The notes under the pieces are model-generated. The model was not told where the DNA came from. It did not search any database and was given only the letters and a program-made list of their open reading frames with translations. 64,000 bases of DNA from the NCBI RefSeq assembly GCF_016863635.1, contig NZ_BOPG01000078.1:54865-118864 (forward strand), read 5' to 3'. Of the stretch, positions 15,766 through 24,719 are shown one piece after another (position 1 is the first letter of the stretch; each line of letters starts with the position of its first letter). The translations under genes were made by a program, and so were the position numbers. This DNA is from Virgisporangium aurantiacum (GTDB taxonomy: Bacteria; Actinomycetota; Actinomycetes; Mycobacteriales; Micromonosporaceae).

Positions 15766-17376
15766 GTGCACAACCGTGAGACCTCAGTGGCAGACCGGTA
15801 CTGGCACGACACCTTCCACGACTCCACCTCGCTGCTCGCGAAGGGTGTCGGGGAGGAGGGCGCGCCAGACGAGCCGCCGAAGTTCAAGGCCTACCGGGGG
15901 CTGGCCCGGCACCGGCTTCCACAGTGGACACCGATGCGGCTCGGCGGCGTCGGCGCCGCGTTCGGCCCGGCGGTGGACGGCTCCCCCGCTCCGGCCGGGC
16001 TGACCGACGAGGTGCTCGGTGCGTTGCTCTACTACGGGTACGGGTTCTCCCGCGTCGACGTCGGCGCCGTGGGCGGTTGGCCGTACCACCGTCTGGTCCC
16101 GTCGGCACGGTGCTTCTATCCGACCGAGCTGTATGTGTGGCTGCCCGAACGTGACGGGATCCCGGGCGGGGTCTACCACTACGACCAGCTCCACCACGCC
16201 CTGGTGGAGCTTCGCTGCGGCGTCGATCCGGACCTGCCGGTCGCGGCGCTGGATTCGGCGCTCGGTTCCGTCGAGGCCGTCCTGCTGCTGACGTCGCACT
16301 ACTGGAAGACGGCGTTCCGCTACCGGCACTACGCGTACCGGTTGTGCAGCCAGGAAGCCGGAATGGTCGCGGGCAACCTGCTCCTGGTCGCGCGGTCGCT
16401 CGGCCTCAGCGGCCACCTGCACTACCAGTTCCTCGACGATGTGCTCGACCGGTTGCTCGGCGTGGAGCAGGGTCAGGAACGCACCGTGGCGGTGGTTCCG
16501 GTCTACCGCGACACCTCCGACGCACCGGCCGGGCCTCGTCGTGACGGCCGCCGCACCACCAGCGCGGAACTGCTGGACGGGCTGGCGGAGATCCGGCCGC
16601 GCTTCATCGACGTGGCCAAGGACCTGACGCTGGCGTCGAGCGTCTACGAGCTGGACCGGCACTCGGTCCTGGACACGACCGCGGAGTTCGCGAGCCCATG
16701 CGGTGACGGCAATGGCGCGACCAATGGCGCTGTCAGCGTCCCGGCGGGATCGACCCGGCTGGATCTCGCCAACGGATCGGACCGGCCGGTCGATCTCAGC
16801 ACGGCGCTGCGCGAGCGTCACTCCGGCGGGACGTTGTTCCGGCCGGTGCGGCGCACCATGCCCGCCGACGATCTGGCCCGGATCGTGCGGTACGCGCTCG
16901 CGCCGTACCCGTCCGATCTCGGGCCCGGGCCCTACTCGGCCTGCTACCTGGTTGTCCAGGACGTGGCCGGGACGCCGCCGGGGGTGTACCGGTGCGGTCC
17001 GGACGGAACGCTGTGGCGCATACCGAACACCCCGCCGGATCCGATCAACGAGTTGGCGATGGCGCTCGGACCGCCGGTGACGGACTACCGCAACGTCAAC
17101 GTCGTGGCGTACGTCGTCGGTGACCGGTCCTGGGCCACCAGCCGGTTGGGCAACCGCGGCTACCGGATCCTCAACCAGGACGCCGGGCTCGTCGCCCAGC
17201 GGATCTGCGTGCTCAGCGGCGCCGCCGGTCTCGCCGCGCGCCCGGCGAACGGCTACGCCGTCGGCGCGATCCAGTCGATGCTCGGCATCGACGACCCCGG
17301 CCTGCTCCCGATGTTCCAGATCGCCATCGGGTACCGCGCCACCACGGCGCAGTACGAGATGCCGATCGTCTTCTAG
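15766..17376 (+). CDS. SagB-type azoline dehydrogenase, tandem nitroreductase domains
   Basis: The 536-aa protein has two nitroreductase-fold halves. The N-half has 'LLYYGYGFSRVDV', 'LVPSARCFYPTELYVWL' and 'HYWKTAFRYRHYAYRLCSQE'; the C-half has 'LRERHSGGTLFRPVRRTMPA', 'NRGYRILNQDAGLVAQRICV' and 'GYAVGAIQSMLGI'. SagB-type FMN enzymes oxidise thiazolines to thiazoles; in thiopeptides this is TbtE/TclN. I prefer the GTG at 15766, preceded by GGAGG at six bases. An ATG at 15748 overlaps the cyclodehydratase stop (ATGA) but has no ribosome binding site. With ten or eleven Cys per core the oxidative load is unusually high, and a second SagB homologue follows at 22259. Confidence 0.88.
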   Translation: MHNRETSVADRYWHDTFHDSTSLLAKGVGEEGAPDEPPKFKAYRGLARHRLPQWTPMRLGGVGAAFGPAVDGSPAPAGLTDEVLGALLYYGYGFSRVDVGAVGGWPYHRLVPSARCFYPTELYVWLPERDGIPGGVYHYDQLHHALVELRCGVDPDLPVAALDSALGSVEAVLLLTSHYWKTAFRYRHYAYRLCSQEAGMVAGNLLLVARSLGLSGHLHYQFLDDVLDRLLGVEQGQERTVAVVPVYRDTSDAPAGPRRDGRRTTSAELLDGLAEIRPRFIDVAKDLTLASSVYELDRHSVLDTTAEFASPCGDGNGATNGAVSVPAGSTRLDLANGSDRPVDLSTALRERHSGGTLFRPVRRTMPADDLARIVRYALAPYPSDLGPGPYSACYLVVQDVAGTPPGVYRCGPDGTLWRIPNTPPDPINELAMALGPPVTDYRNVNVVAYVVGDRSWATSRLGNRGYRILNQDAGLVAQRICVLSGAAGLAARPANGYAVGAIQSMLGIDDPGLLPMFQIAIGYRATTAQYEMPIVF

Positions 17377-17387
17377 TGAGGAAGCCG

Positions 17388-20111
17388 ATGCCGACCGACC
17401 GTACTGGTGTCCACACCGATCCGCACGGGTTCCCGGAGCAGGCACGCGACCCGTTCGTCGTCCGGGTGGCGGCGCTGCCGGTCTCCGCCCTGCGTGACCT
17501 TCGCTTCGACAAGAGCTGGGCGGTCATCGCCGAGGTTCGTGAGTTGCAACGGTGGCTGGTGACCACCGGCGAGCAGCTGTCCGAACAGCTCTACACGGTC
17601 GTCGGCGGCCTGCGCAGCCCCGAACTCAAGCCGACCGTGGTGGCGCTGCGCCGGGCGGTCTACGGTGGCCGGCCGCTGCGGGCCCGGCTGTGGAACCCGC
17701 AGGTCCACGCCGCCCTGCCGGCCGATCTGGTGCGTCACCTCGACCGGTGGCAGGAGCGGCTGGCCGAACGGGACGAACGGCTGGCCCGGCTGCCGGCCCT
17801 CCTCGCGGCCGAGCAGGCGGCGTCGACGGAACGACTGCGGGCGATCCTGACCAGCAACGCGTTCCGTTACGGCCTCGTGCAGGGCAGCCCGGTTCTGTTC
17901 ACCGAACTGACCAAGTGGCTGGGCGAGCCGCCGGGGACCGCGCCGGACCGGCAGGTGCTGCTCCGGTTGGTCAAGTACCTGGCCCGGGTCACCGCCAAGA
18001 CCAGCCCGTACAGCACGTTCACCGTCGCCGGCCTGGCCGGCTGGGACGAGCAGCCCGGACCGGCGGTACGGGCGACCGGAAACGAGGCCTGGCGCAGCGT
18101 GGTGGAGCTGAACGTCTGGCTCGCCCAGCGGTTCGCCCAGTTCGCCATCCGGCATCCGGACGTCGTCGCGAACCTGCGGCTGCGGGTCAATCCCAGCCTC
18201 ACCGACGACGGGACGGCCGTGCGGTTCCTCGGTGCCGGGGCGGGCACGCCGTTGACGACCGTGAGCCGGGGCCGGGCGCTGGCCGAGTCCCTCGACTTCG
18301 TCGCCGCGAACCCGGGGACGACGGTGCGGCAGTTGCGCGCGCACCTGGGCGCTCTCGACCAGACGTTGGCCGACGCCGATGTGGCCGCCTTCGTCGGGCG
18401 GCTGGTCGACACCGGCCTCCTGCACACCGAGGCGCCGTTCGCGGATCAGGCCGACGATCACCTCGGCGTGCTCCTCGGCTGGCTGGACTCGTGCGGCCCG
18501 GACGGGTCGACCGACGTGAGCCGGACGCTGCGCACGGTCGCCGACGAGCTGTCCGGCTACCCGCGGATCGTCGATCCGCAGCACCGGTTGGAGTCCCACG
18601 AGCGGATCTACGAGGCGCTCAACCGGCTGAACCGGATGACGGGAGGACCGCAGGCCGAGCCGCTTCCGCGCAAGAACCTGTTCCACGAGAACGCCGTGTT
18701 CACCGCGCCCGTCGTCGCGTGTTCGAGAGCCGCCTGGCAACCGGTCGTCGACGAGTTGTCGCGCCTGCGCGGGCTGCTGCCCCTGTTCGACTCGACCATG
18801 CCCGCCCGGCGGGCGTTGGCCGACGTGTTCCGCGCGACCTATCCGGAGTCGGCGGCCGTGCCGTGGCTGATCTTCTACCAGGAGGTCAACCGGATGGTCT
18901 CGGCCGGCGCGCAGGCCGTTCGCGGCGGCGTGGACGGTGCGACCCTGCGCACGCTCTGCGGCGGGCCGGCCGGGACGTCGTGGGAGGTCTGGTGCTCCCT
19001 GCCGTACGCCCGGGAGCAGGCTGAACTCGTCGGCGCCGCAACGGCGTTGGTGCGGTCCGGGCCGGCCGACGCCGGCGGTGTGGTGCGGGTCGACCCGGCG
19101 GAGCTCGCGGCCTTCGCCGCGGGCCTGCCGCCGTCACCGGCGCGGCTCGGTTCGATCGCGTGCTACGTGCAGCTCACCGAACCGGATCCGGCAGCGGTCG
19201 TGCTCAACACCGTCGGGGTCGGGTACGGTCGCGGCGCCAACCGGGTGGTCCGGCTGCTCGGCGCCGCCGGAGCCGCCGACCAGGCGCGCGGCTGGGAACC
19301 GTACGTCTACGGCCCGGCGGGCGAGCTGATGGTGGAGAGCAACGGCTGTTTCGCGAACAACCTCAACCTGCGGGCGCCGAGCACCGCGTACGAGCTGGAC
19401 GTGCCGTTCACCACCTCGCTGGGCGGCACGGGCGGGCGCATCCCCATGCACGATCTGCTGGTCACCTACGATCCGGTCGACGGGCTGCTGTGCCTCCGGT
19501 CGCGCCGCCACGACCGACCGGTCCGCCCCGTCCACAATGGACTGATGGGTGAGTTCTGGCTCCCCGCACCGGTCCGGCACCTCGTGGACGTCTTCGGGCC
19601 ACCGTCGTCGCTGTTGCATTCCTCGTTGCCGCTGTTCTTTCCGCGGACCGAGGACCCGCGCGACGGCGGCGTGCGGCGGCTGCCGCGCCTGGACGCGGGC
19701 CGGGTGACCCTGAGCCGGGCGTGCTGGGCCTTCGCGACCGCGGAGGTGCCGCGCCGGCGGAAGGGCGACAGCGACGCGAACCATTGGCTACGGCTGGCCG
19801 ACTGGCTCGCCGGACACGGCATACCGGAACGGTTCTACGTCAAGGTGGTCAGCCCGGAGGGCAGCACCGCGTGGACGCCCGAGGCCAAGTCCCGCAAGCC
19901 GCTGTATGTCGACCTGTCGGTGTGGTACCTGGTCCGCCTGCTGGAGCGGACCCTCGACGAGGGCGGCAGCCTCGTGGTGGTCACCGAGGCGCTGCCGGAC
20001 CTCGGGCAGGCGCCCCGGTTCGGCGACGGCCACCACGTCACCGAGTTCGTGATCGAGCTTCCCGGCGTCCAACGCGACGGTGGCGAGAGCGACGGTGGAC
20101 GCGATGAGTGA
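17388..20111 (+). CDS. LanB N-terminal-type glutamylating dehydratase (TbtB type)
   Basis: The 907-aa protein carries the Lant_dehydr_N signature: 'DPFVVRVAALPVSALRDL' at the start, 'LVKYLARVTAKTSPYSTFTV' near residue 195, and later 'NRVVRLLGAAGAA' and 'PIPMHDLLV'-like segments. In thiopeptide pathways this protein transfers glutamate from Glu-tRNA to core Ser/Thr side chains, and a separate SpaB_C-type protein eliminates it to give dehydroalanine. It is typical in size for the split glutamylation subunit and lacks the elimination domain, which is encoded next door. The ATG at 17388 has GAGGAAG just upstream; a GTG at 17376 overlaps the SagB stop. It overlaps the following gene by eight bases. 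Confidence 0.88.
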   Translation: MPTDRTGVHTDPHGFPEQARDPFVVRVAALPVSALRDLRFDKSWAVIAEVRELQRWLVTTGEQLSEQLYTVVGGLRSPELKPTVVALRRAVYGGRPLRARLWNPQVHAALPADLVRHLDRWQERLAERDERLARLPALLAAEQAASTERLRAILTSNAFRYGLVQGSPVLFTELTKWLGEPPGTAPDRQVLLRLVKYLARVTAKTSPYSTFTVAGLAGWDEQPGPAVRATGNEAWRSVVELNVWLAQRFAQFAIRHPDVVANLRLRVNPSLTDDGTAVRFLGAGAGTPLTTVSRGRALAESLDFVAANPGTTVRQLRAHLGALDQTLADADVAAFVGRLVDTGLLHTEAPFADQADDHLGVLLGWLDSCGPDGSTDVSRTLRTVADELSGYPRIVDPQHRLESHERIYEALNRLNRMTGGPQAEPLPRKNLFHENAVFTAPVVACSRAAWQPVVDELSRLRGLLPLFDSTMPARRALADVFRATYPESAAVPWLIFYQEVNRMVSAGAQAVRGGVDGATLRTLCGGPAGTSWEVWCSLPYAREQAELVGAATALVRSGPADAGGVVRVDPAELAAFAAGLPPSPARLGSIACYVQLTEPDPAAVVLNTVGVGYGRGANRVVRLLGAAGAADQARGWEPYVYGPAGELMVESNGCFANNLNLRAPSTAYELDVPFTTSLGGTGGRIPMHDLLVTYDPVDGLLCLRSRRHDRPVRPVHNGLMGEFWLPAPVRHLVDVFGPPSSLLHSSLPLFFPRTEDPRDGGVRRLPRLDAGRVTLSRACWAFATAEVPRRRKGDSDANHWLRLADWLAGHGIPERFYVKVVSPEGSTAWTPEAKSRKPLYVDLSVWYLVRLLERTLDEGGSLVVVTEALPDLGQAPRFGDGHHVTEFVIELPGVQRDGGESDGGRDE

Positions 20112-21135
20112 GTGGGTCAGCATCCACGTCTACCACCCGGCGGATCTGGGCGATCTGGTGACGTCGTGCGTCGCACCGGCGGTCACCCGGCTCGTGCACA
20201 GCGGCCGGGTGCGGGGCTGGTTCTTCCTGCGTTACTGGGAGGGCGGGGCCCACGTGCGGGTACGGGTGGCCACCACGCCCGACCTGGCCGGGTCGGTGCG
20301 CGCGGACCTGCGTGACGCGTTCGGCGACCACCTCGCCCGGCACCCCGCCCCGGGCACGGTCACCCAGGCGCAGTACGCCGAACTCGCCGGGCAACTCGCC
20401 CGCAACGAGGGCCGCGACGACTACGAACGCGTCCTCCAGCCGCCGGGGTCGGTGCTCGACGTGGACTACCGGCCCGAGCACGACGTCTACGGATCCGGTG
20501 CCACCATGGCCGCCGCCGAGCGGCACTTCATGGAGTCCACCGCACTTGCGGTGGACATCCTCTCCACCGCGACGCCGCTCGACGTCCGGCGCGGCCTGGC
20601 GCTGTTCCTCGGCCTGGTGACGCTGGCCGACTACGAACCCGACCTGCCCCGGCTCGCCGCGGCGTTCCGGGCGGTGGGCGGCCACACCCAGCAGCGGTTC
20701 GCCGGATCGGGCGCCGTGTCCGGCGACACCGCCTCCGCCCTGCACGCCAGCTACACCGGCGCCCGGGAGCGGCTGCGGCGCCAGGTCCACCAGGCGTGGC
20801 GGCTGGTCGACGCCGGCCCGGACGGTTCCGGCGGGTCGACGGCCGCCGCGGACCGGGTCGCGGCGTGGCTGGCCTCGATCCGCCGGCTCCGGCTCGCGTT
20901 GGAGCAGGCGACCCGGCAGGGCGAGTTCACCATCGAACCGGCCGGATCCCCGTACGTGTGGTACCTGGCGCAGCTGGAACCGCAGCGGCGCGCCGTCGCC
21001 AGTGTCCTGCTGCGGTGCGCGCACCTGCTCAACAACCGGATCGGCGTCGCCGTGCCGGACGAAATGCACGTGGCCTACCTGACCGCGCGGGCACTGGCCG
21101 ATGTGGACGAAGTGTCTGCTTTCAGAGAGGGGTGA
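20104..21135 (+). CDS. SpaB_C-type protein, probable glutamate-elimination subunit (TbtC type)
   Basis: The 343-aa protein shows the thiopeptide-type SpaB_C domain: 'WVSIHVYHPADLGDLV' at the start, 'GWFFLRYWEGGAHVRVRV' near residue 40 and 'AHLLNNRIGVAVPDEMHVAY' near 308. It should remove glutamate from glutamylated Ser to form dehydroalanine, working with the LanB-N protein. The ATG at 20104 lies within the last codons of the LanB gene, so the two are translationally coupled. Which of the two adjacent SpaB_C proteins eliminates glutamate and which makes the pyridine is inferred from the usual B-C-D gene order and size, not proven. Confidence 0.75.
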   Translation: MSEWVSIHVYHPADLGDLVTSCVAPAVTRLVHSGRVRGWFFLRYWEGGAHVRVRVATTPDLAGSVRADLRDAFGDHLARHPAPGTVTQAQYAELAGQLARNEGRDDYERVLQPPGSVLDVDYRPEHDVYGSGATMAAAERHFMESTALAVDILSTATPLDVRRGLALFLGLVTLADYEPDLPRLAAAFRAVGGHTQQRFAGSGAVSGDTASALHASYTGARERLRRQVHQAWRLVDAGPDGSGGSTAAADRVAAWLASIRRLRLALEQATRQGEFTIEPAGSPYVWYLAQLEPQRRAVASVLLRCAHLLNNRIGVAVPDEMHVAYLTARALADVDEVSAFREG

Positions 21136-21141
21136 GGGACG

Positions 21142-22269
21142 GTGCAGGACTGGCACAGCGCCCATGTCTACTACTACAGCCCGCAGAAGGACACGCTGAT
21201 CCTCGACGCGGTGCGTCCGCTGCTCGCGGCGGTCGGGCGGAATCCCGACGTGTCGCAGGCGTACTTCGTCCGGCACTGGTTGCGGGGTCCGCACATCCGC
21301 ATCCACGTCCGGACCACCCCGTCGGCGTGGCGGCGCCAGGTGCAACCGCTGATCGCGGACATCATCGGCGGCTACCTGCGCACCCACCCGTCGACGAGCG
21401 ACATGTCCGAGGAACGGGAACTTCCGGTGCACCGCCGGTTGGCCGACCTCGAACTCGAAGACGGCCCGCTGACGCCCTGGTATCCCGACAACTCCGTGCA
21501 GTACCTGCCGTACGACAAGCGGCTGCACGTGCTGCACACCGAGGAGTCCGCCGCCCTGCTGGCGGACTTCCACGTCGACACGACGCCGCTGGCATTCGCC
21601 GCGCTCGACCACGTGCGAGGTGGCGCGAACCGGTTGGAGGTCCCGCTGGCGCTGGCCTTCGCGACGGCGGCCCGCGGCTGTCCCCCGATCGACAAGGGCT
21701 TCATCTCCTACCGGTCGCACGCGGAGGGCTTTCTCGCCAACAGCAGTGACCCGGACGGACTGCGGACGCGCTTCGAACGCGCCTACCGGGCCAACGCCGG
21801 TGCCGTCACCCAACTGCTGACCGAGGTGTTGACCGACCTCGAGACGGGCCAGCACGAGGTGCCCTTCCTCGCGGACTGGATCCGGATCGTCGACACCTAC
21901 CAGCGCCGGGCCGGTGAACTCAACGACGCGGGCCGGCTCGCCCTCGCCCCGATCGAGGTGCCGCCGGATCCGCCCGAATCCGGGGAGCGCGCTCCGGTCG
22001 GGAAGAACGTCAGTGCGTTCCACCGGGCGCTGTTCGGTGATTCCCGGATCCGCGACACGCTCAACGGCTCGCCCTGGTTCGCGGTGTACCGGGTGCTGCT
22101 GAACTACCAGTACCTCCTGTTCAACCGGCTCGGTCTGGTGCCGGTCGAGCGGTTCCTGTTGTGCTACCTGGTGGCACGCACGGTCGAGGAGGCGTACGAC
22201 GTCTCCATCCCGGACTTCATCGATCCCGGCGGGCTGCTGCCGGTGACGCCGTCCAGCCATGACCGCTGA
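21142..22269 (+). CDS. SpaB_C-type protein, candidate pyridine synthase (TbtD type)
   Basis: This 375-aa SpaB_C-family protein has 'WHSAHVYYYSPQKDTLIL' at the N-terminus, 'AYFVRHWLRGPHIRIHVR' near residue 40 and 'LLNYQYLLFNRLGLVPVERF' near 320. In thiopeptide pathways a second, diverged SpaB_C protein catalyses the formal [4+2] cycloaddition of two dehydroalanines, closing the macrocycle, forming pyridine and releasing the leader. Its position after the elimination-type protein and its longer length fit that role. If instead it were a second elimination subunit, the products would be linear. The start is a GTG six bases after the preceding stop region (GAGGGGTGAGGGA upstream). The next gene overlaps its end by 11 bases. 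Confidence 0.72.
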   Translation: MQDWHSAHVYYYSPQKDTLILDAVRPLLAAVGRNPDVSQAYFVRHWLRGPHIRIHVRTTPSAWRRQVQPLIADIIGGYLRTHPSTSDMSEERELPVHRRLADLELEDGPLTPWYPDNSVQYLPYDKRLHVLHTEESAALLADFHVDTTPLAFAALDHVRGGANRLEVPLALAFATAARGCPPIDKGFISYRSHAEGFLANSSDPDGLRTRFERAYRANAGAVTQLLTEVLTDLETGQHEVPFLADWIRIVDTYQRRAGELNDAGRLALAPIEVPPDPPESGERAPVGKNVSAFHRALFGDSRIRDTLNGSPWFAVYRVLLNYQYLLFNRLGLVPVERFLLCYLVARTVEEAYDVSIPDFIDPGGLLPVTPSSHDR

Positions 22270-23818
22270 ACGGAAGCCGGGCGACGCCGCCCGCCGGTAC
22301 CTGCGCGTCGCCGAGCATCAGCCGACCGCGGCCGTGCTCGCCACCGACTGGCGATCGATGCCACCGTCGGTCAAGCGTTACCCACCGGGCGAAGCGGTGG
22401 CGCTGGGCATGGACGTGCTCGGCCGGATCCTGCACGACTCCTACGGCCTGACCCGCTACCGCTGGGACAGTCTGAGCGCCGTCCTCAGCCAACGCGTGTC
22501 GGGGATGGCGGTCGGCCGGTCGCTGCGGCCGGTGGCATCCGGTGGCGGCCTGTTCCCGTCCGAAATCTATCTCGTCGCGGGGCCGGAGCCGACGCCCGGC
22601 CGCGACCGGGCGGCCGGGGTGCTGCACTACGACCCGGCCGCGCACGCGCTCGATCCGGTGCGGACGGGCGACTGGCGCCGGTTCGTGGCCGAGGCGCTGC
22701 ACGAACCGGCCCGCCCGGAGCCGGCCGAGCTGTATCTGGTCATCACGACGATATTCGCGCGGACCGCCTTCAAGTACCAGGAGTTCGGGTACCGGCTGCA
22801 GTGCCTGGACAGCGGCGTGCTGACCGGCCAGTTGCTGACGATGATGGAGGCGGCCGGGCTGGTCGGCGAGGTCTCGCTACGGTTCAGCGACGAGGACCTC
22901 ACCCGCCTGCTCGGGGTGAATCCGGACAGCGAGGCGGTCCTCGTGGTGATCGGCGTCCGGCCCGGCGCCGGCTGCGCGGCCGGCCCGCCGCCGGACAACG
23001 GCCGGCACCGGCTCGCCGACTCACCGGTCCGGCAGCCGTCGAGCCGCACCCGCCCGATCGGGGTGCTGCACACGGTCCCGTTGACCCGGGATCTCCACCG
23101 GTCCGCGCGGGCCGCGGCCGATCCGGCCGCGGCCCTGCCGCCACCGCTGGCCGCCGTGCCCACGGTCGGGCCCGGCGCCGAAAGCCACCCGCTTCCGCAC
23201 TCGGCCGCCCCGCTGCCGGCCGGGCTGCCGCGCCGACGCAGCCTGGACGGCCGCTTCGGTTATGCCGCACTCACCCTGTTCCAGTTGGCCGGTTTGCTGC
23301 GCGCGACCTACCGGTGGGCCGGCTCCCCACCCGCCGGCAGCGGACTCGATCACGTCCGGCTGTGCTGCGTCGTCCATCGGGTGACGGGCCTGCAACCCGG
23401 CATGTACGTCTACGAGCCCGACACGCACCAGGTGACGCCGGTACGGCAGACCGATCTGCGCGTCGCGATGACGCAACCCGACATCGCGGATGCGCGGTTC
23501 ACGGGCGACCACGGGGCCGGCGCGGTGGTGGTGCCGGTCGGCGACTACGAAGCCGGGTTCCGGACCATCGGCGACCGGTGGTTCCAGATGCAGAACGTCC
23601 CCGCCGGGATCGTGGTGCAACGCACGACCCTGGCAGCGGCCGCGCTCGGGCTCGACTGCCGGATCCTGTGCGCGTACGAGACCGACCATCTGGCCGAGGC
23701 ACTCGGCTTCGGCGATGGACCGCTGCGCCCGCTGTGCCAGGTACTGGTCGGCTCCCCGGGCTCGGAGACGGGCTACGACCAGCTCTTCCCAGATCCCGGA
23801 GGCGATCGTGATTCCTAG
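22259..23818 (+). CDS. second SagB-type dehydrogenase, tandem nitroreductase-like
   Basis: The 519-aa protein has an N-terminal SagB-like half ('LGRILHDSYGLTRYRW', 'SLRPVASGGGLFPSEIYLV', 'FARTAFKYQEFGYRLQCLDS') and a C-terminal nitroreductase-like half ('YAALTLFQLAGLLRATYRW', 'GIVVQRTTLAAAALGLDC'). It is homologous in layout to the enzyme at 15766 but clearly diverged. It may share the oxidation of many contiguous thiazolines, act on a different part of the core, or catalyse another oxidation; the sequence does not decide. The ATG overlaps the upstream stop region, and the next gene (GTG at 23808) starts before its stop, so it is in the same operon. Confidence 0.8.
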   Translation: MTAERKPGDAARRYLRVAEHQPTAAVLATDWRSMPPSVKRYPPGEAVALGMDVLGRILHDSYGLTRYRWDSLSAVLSQRVSGMAVGRSLRPVASGGGLFPSEIYLVAGPEPTPGRDRAAGVLHYDPAAHALDPVRTGDWRRFVAEALHEPARPEPAELYLVITTIFARTAFKYQEFGYRLQCLDSGVLTGQLLTMMEAAGLVGEVSLRFSDEDLTRLLGVNPDSEAVLVVIGVRPGAGCAAGPPPDNGRHRLADSPVRQPSSRTRPIGVLHTVPLTRDLHRSARAAADPAAALPPPLAAVPTVGPGAESHPLPHSAAPLPAGLPRRRSLDGRFGYAALTLFQLAGLLRATYRWAGSPPAGSGLDHVRLCCVVHRVTGLQPGMYVYEPDTHQVTPVRQTDLRVAMTQPDIADARFTGDHGAGAVVVPVGDYEAGFRTIGDRWFQMQNVPAGIVVQRTTLAAAALGLDCRILCAYETDHLAEALGFGDGPLRPLCQVLVGSPGSETGYDQLFPDPGGDRDS

Positions 23819-24719
23819 CATCCTCGTCGAGAACGTCCACAAGCGGTTTCGGGACGTCCACGCGGTCAACGACGCGACCTTCCGGATCAACCCGGGCGAG
23901 GTGGTCGCGTTGCTCGGCCCCAACGGTGCCGGAAAGACCACCACGCTGGACATGCTGCTCGATCTCCAACGACCCGACAGCGGTCGGATACAGATGCTCG
24001 GAGAATCCCCGCGACAGGCCCTCGACACCGGCGGCATCGGCTGCGTGCTGCAGCAGGGCGAGCTGTTGAAGGGCGTACGGGTGGCCGAACTGGTACGCGC
24101 GATGAGCGCCCTCCAACCGGCTCCCCTGGCGTTCGACGACGTGGTGCGGTGGGCAGGACTGGCCGACATCCTCCAACGCCGGACCGAGCGGCTCTCCGGC
24201 GGTGAGACACAGCGGGTCAGGTTCGCGCTGGCGTTGGTGGGCGACCCACGAATGCTGATTCTCGACGAGCCGACCGCGGCGATGGACATCTCCGCCCGCC
24301 GGTCGTTCTGGGCCACCATCCGCATGTACGTGGCCGACGGCCGCACGGTCCTGTTCAGCACCCACTACCTGGAAGAGGCGGACGCGATCGCCGACCGGAT
24401 AATCCTGATGGCGAACGGCCGGATCGTCGCCGACGGGCCCGCCACCGCGATCCGCGCGGTCACCGCCACCCGGATGCTGCGGTGCACCCTGCCCGCCGCC
24501 GAACCCGACGCGCTCCGCCGGCTGCCGGCCGTGTTCACGGTGGAGGTCAACGGCGACGCGGTGACGATCCGCAGCGGCGACTCCGACACCACGCTGCGGT
24601 CGTTGTTACGCGACTATCCGGACGCGTGCGACATCGAGGTCACGATGGCGCCGCTCGCCGATGCGGTGCTGGCGTTCACCGACCGGACCGGCGCGACCCC
24701 GGCGGGGGTGTCCCGATGA
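23808..24719 (+). CDS. ABC transporter ATP-binding protein
   Basis: The 303-aa protein has all nucleotide-binding motifs: Walker A 'LLGPNGAGKTTTLDML', Q-loop 'VLQQGELLKG', signature 'LSGGETQRVRFALAL', Walker B 'RMLILDEPTAAMD' and H-loop 'FSTHYLEEAD'. It belongs to the CcmA/DrrA-like class that pairs with an ABC-2 permease. The GTG start has GGAGG just upstream, giving a 10-bp overlap with the SagB-like gene. With the permease encoded next, it most likely exports the mature peptide and gives self-protection; no other resistance gene is obvious in the cluster. Confidence 0.92.
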   Translation: MIPSILVENVHKRFRDVHAVNDATFRINPGEVVALLGPNGAGKTTTLDMLLDLQRPDSGRIQMLGESPRQALDTGGIGCVLQQGELLKGVRVAELVRAMSALQPAPLAFDDVVRWAGLADILQRRTERLSGGETQRVRFALALVGDPRMLILDEPTAAMDISARRSFWATIRMYVADGRTVLFSTHYLEEADAIADRIILMANGRIVADGPATAIRAVTATRMLRCTLPAAEPDALRRLPAVFTVEVNGDAVTIRSGDSDTTLRSLLRDYPDACDIEVTMAPLADAVLAFTDRTGATPAGVSR

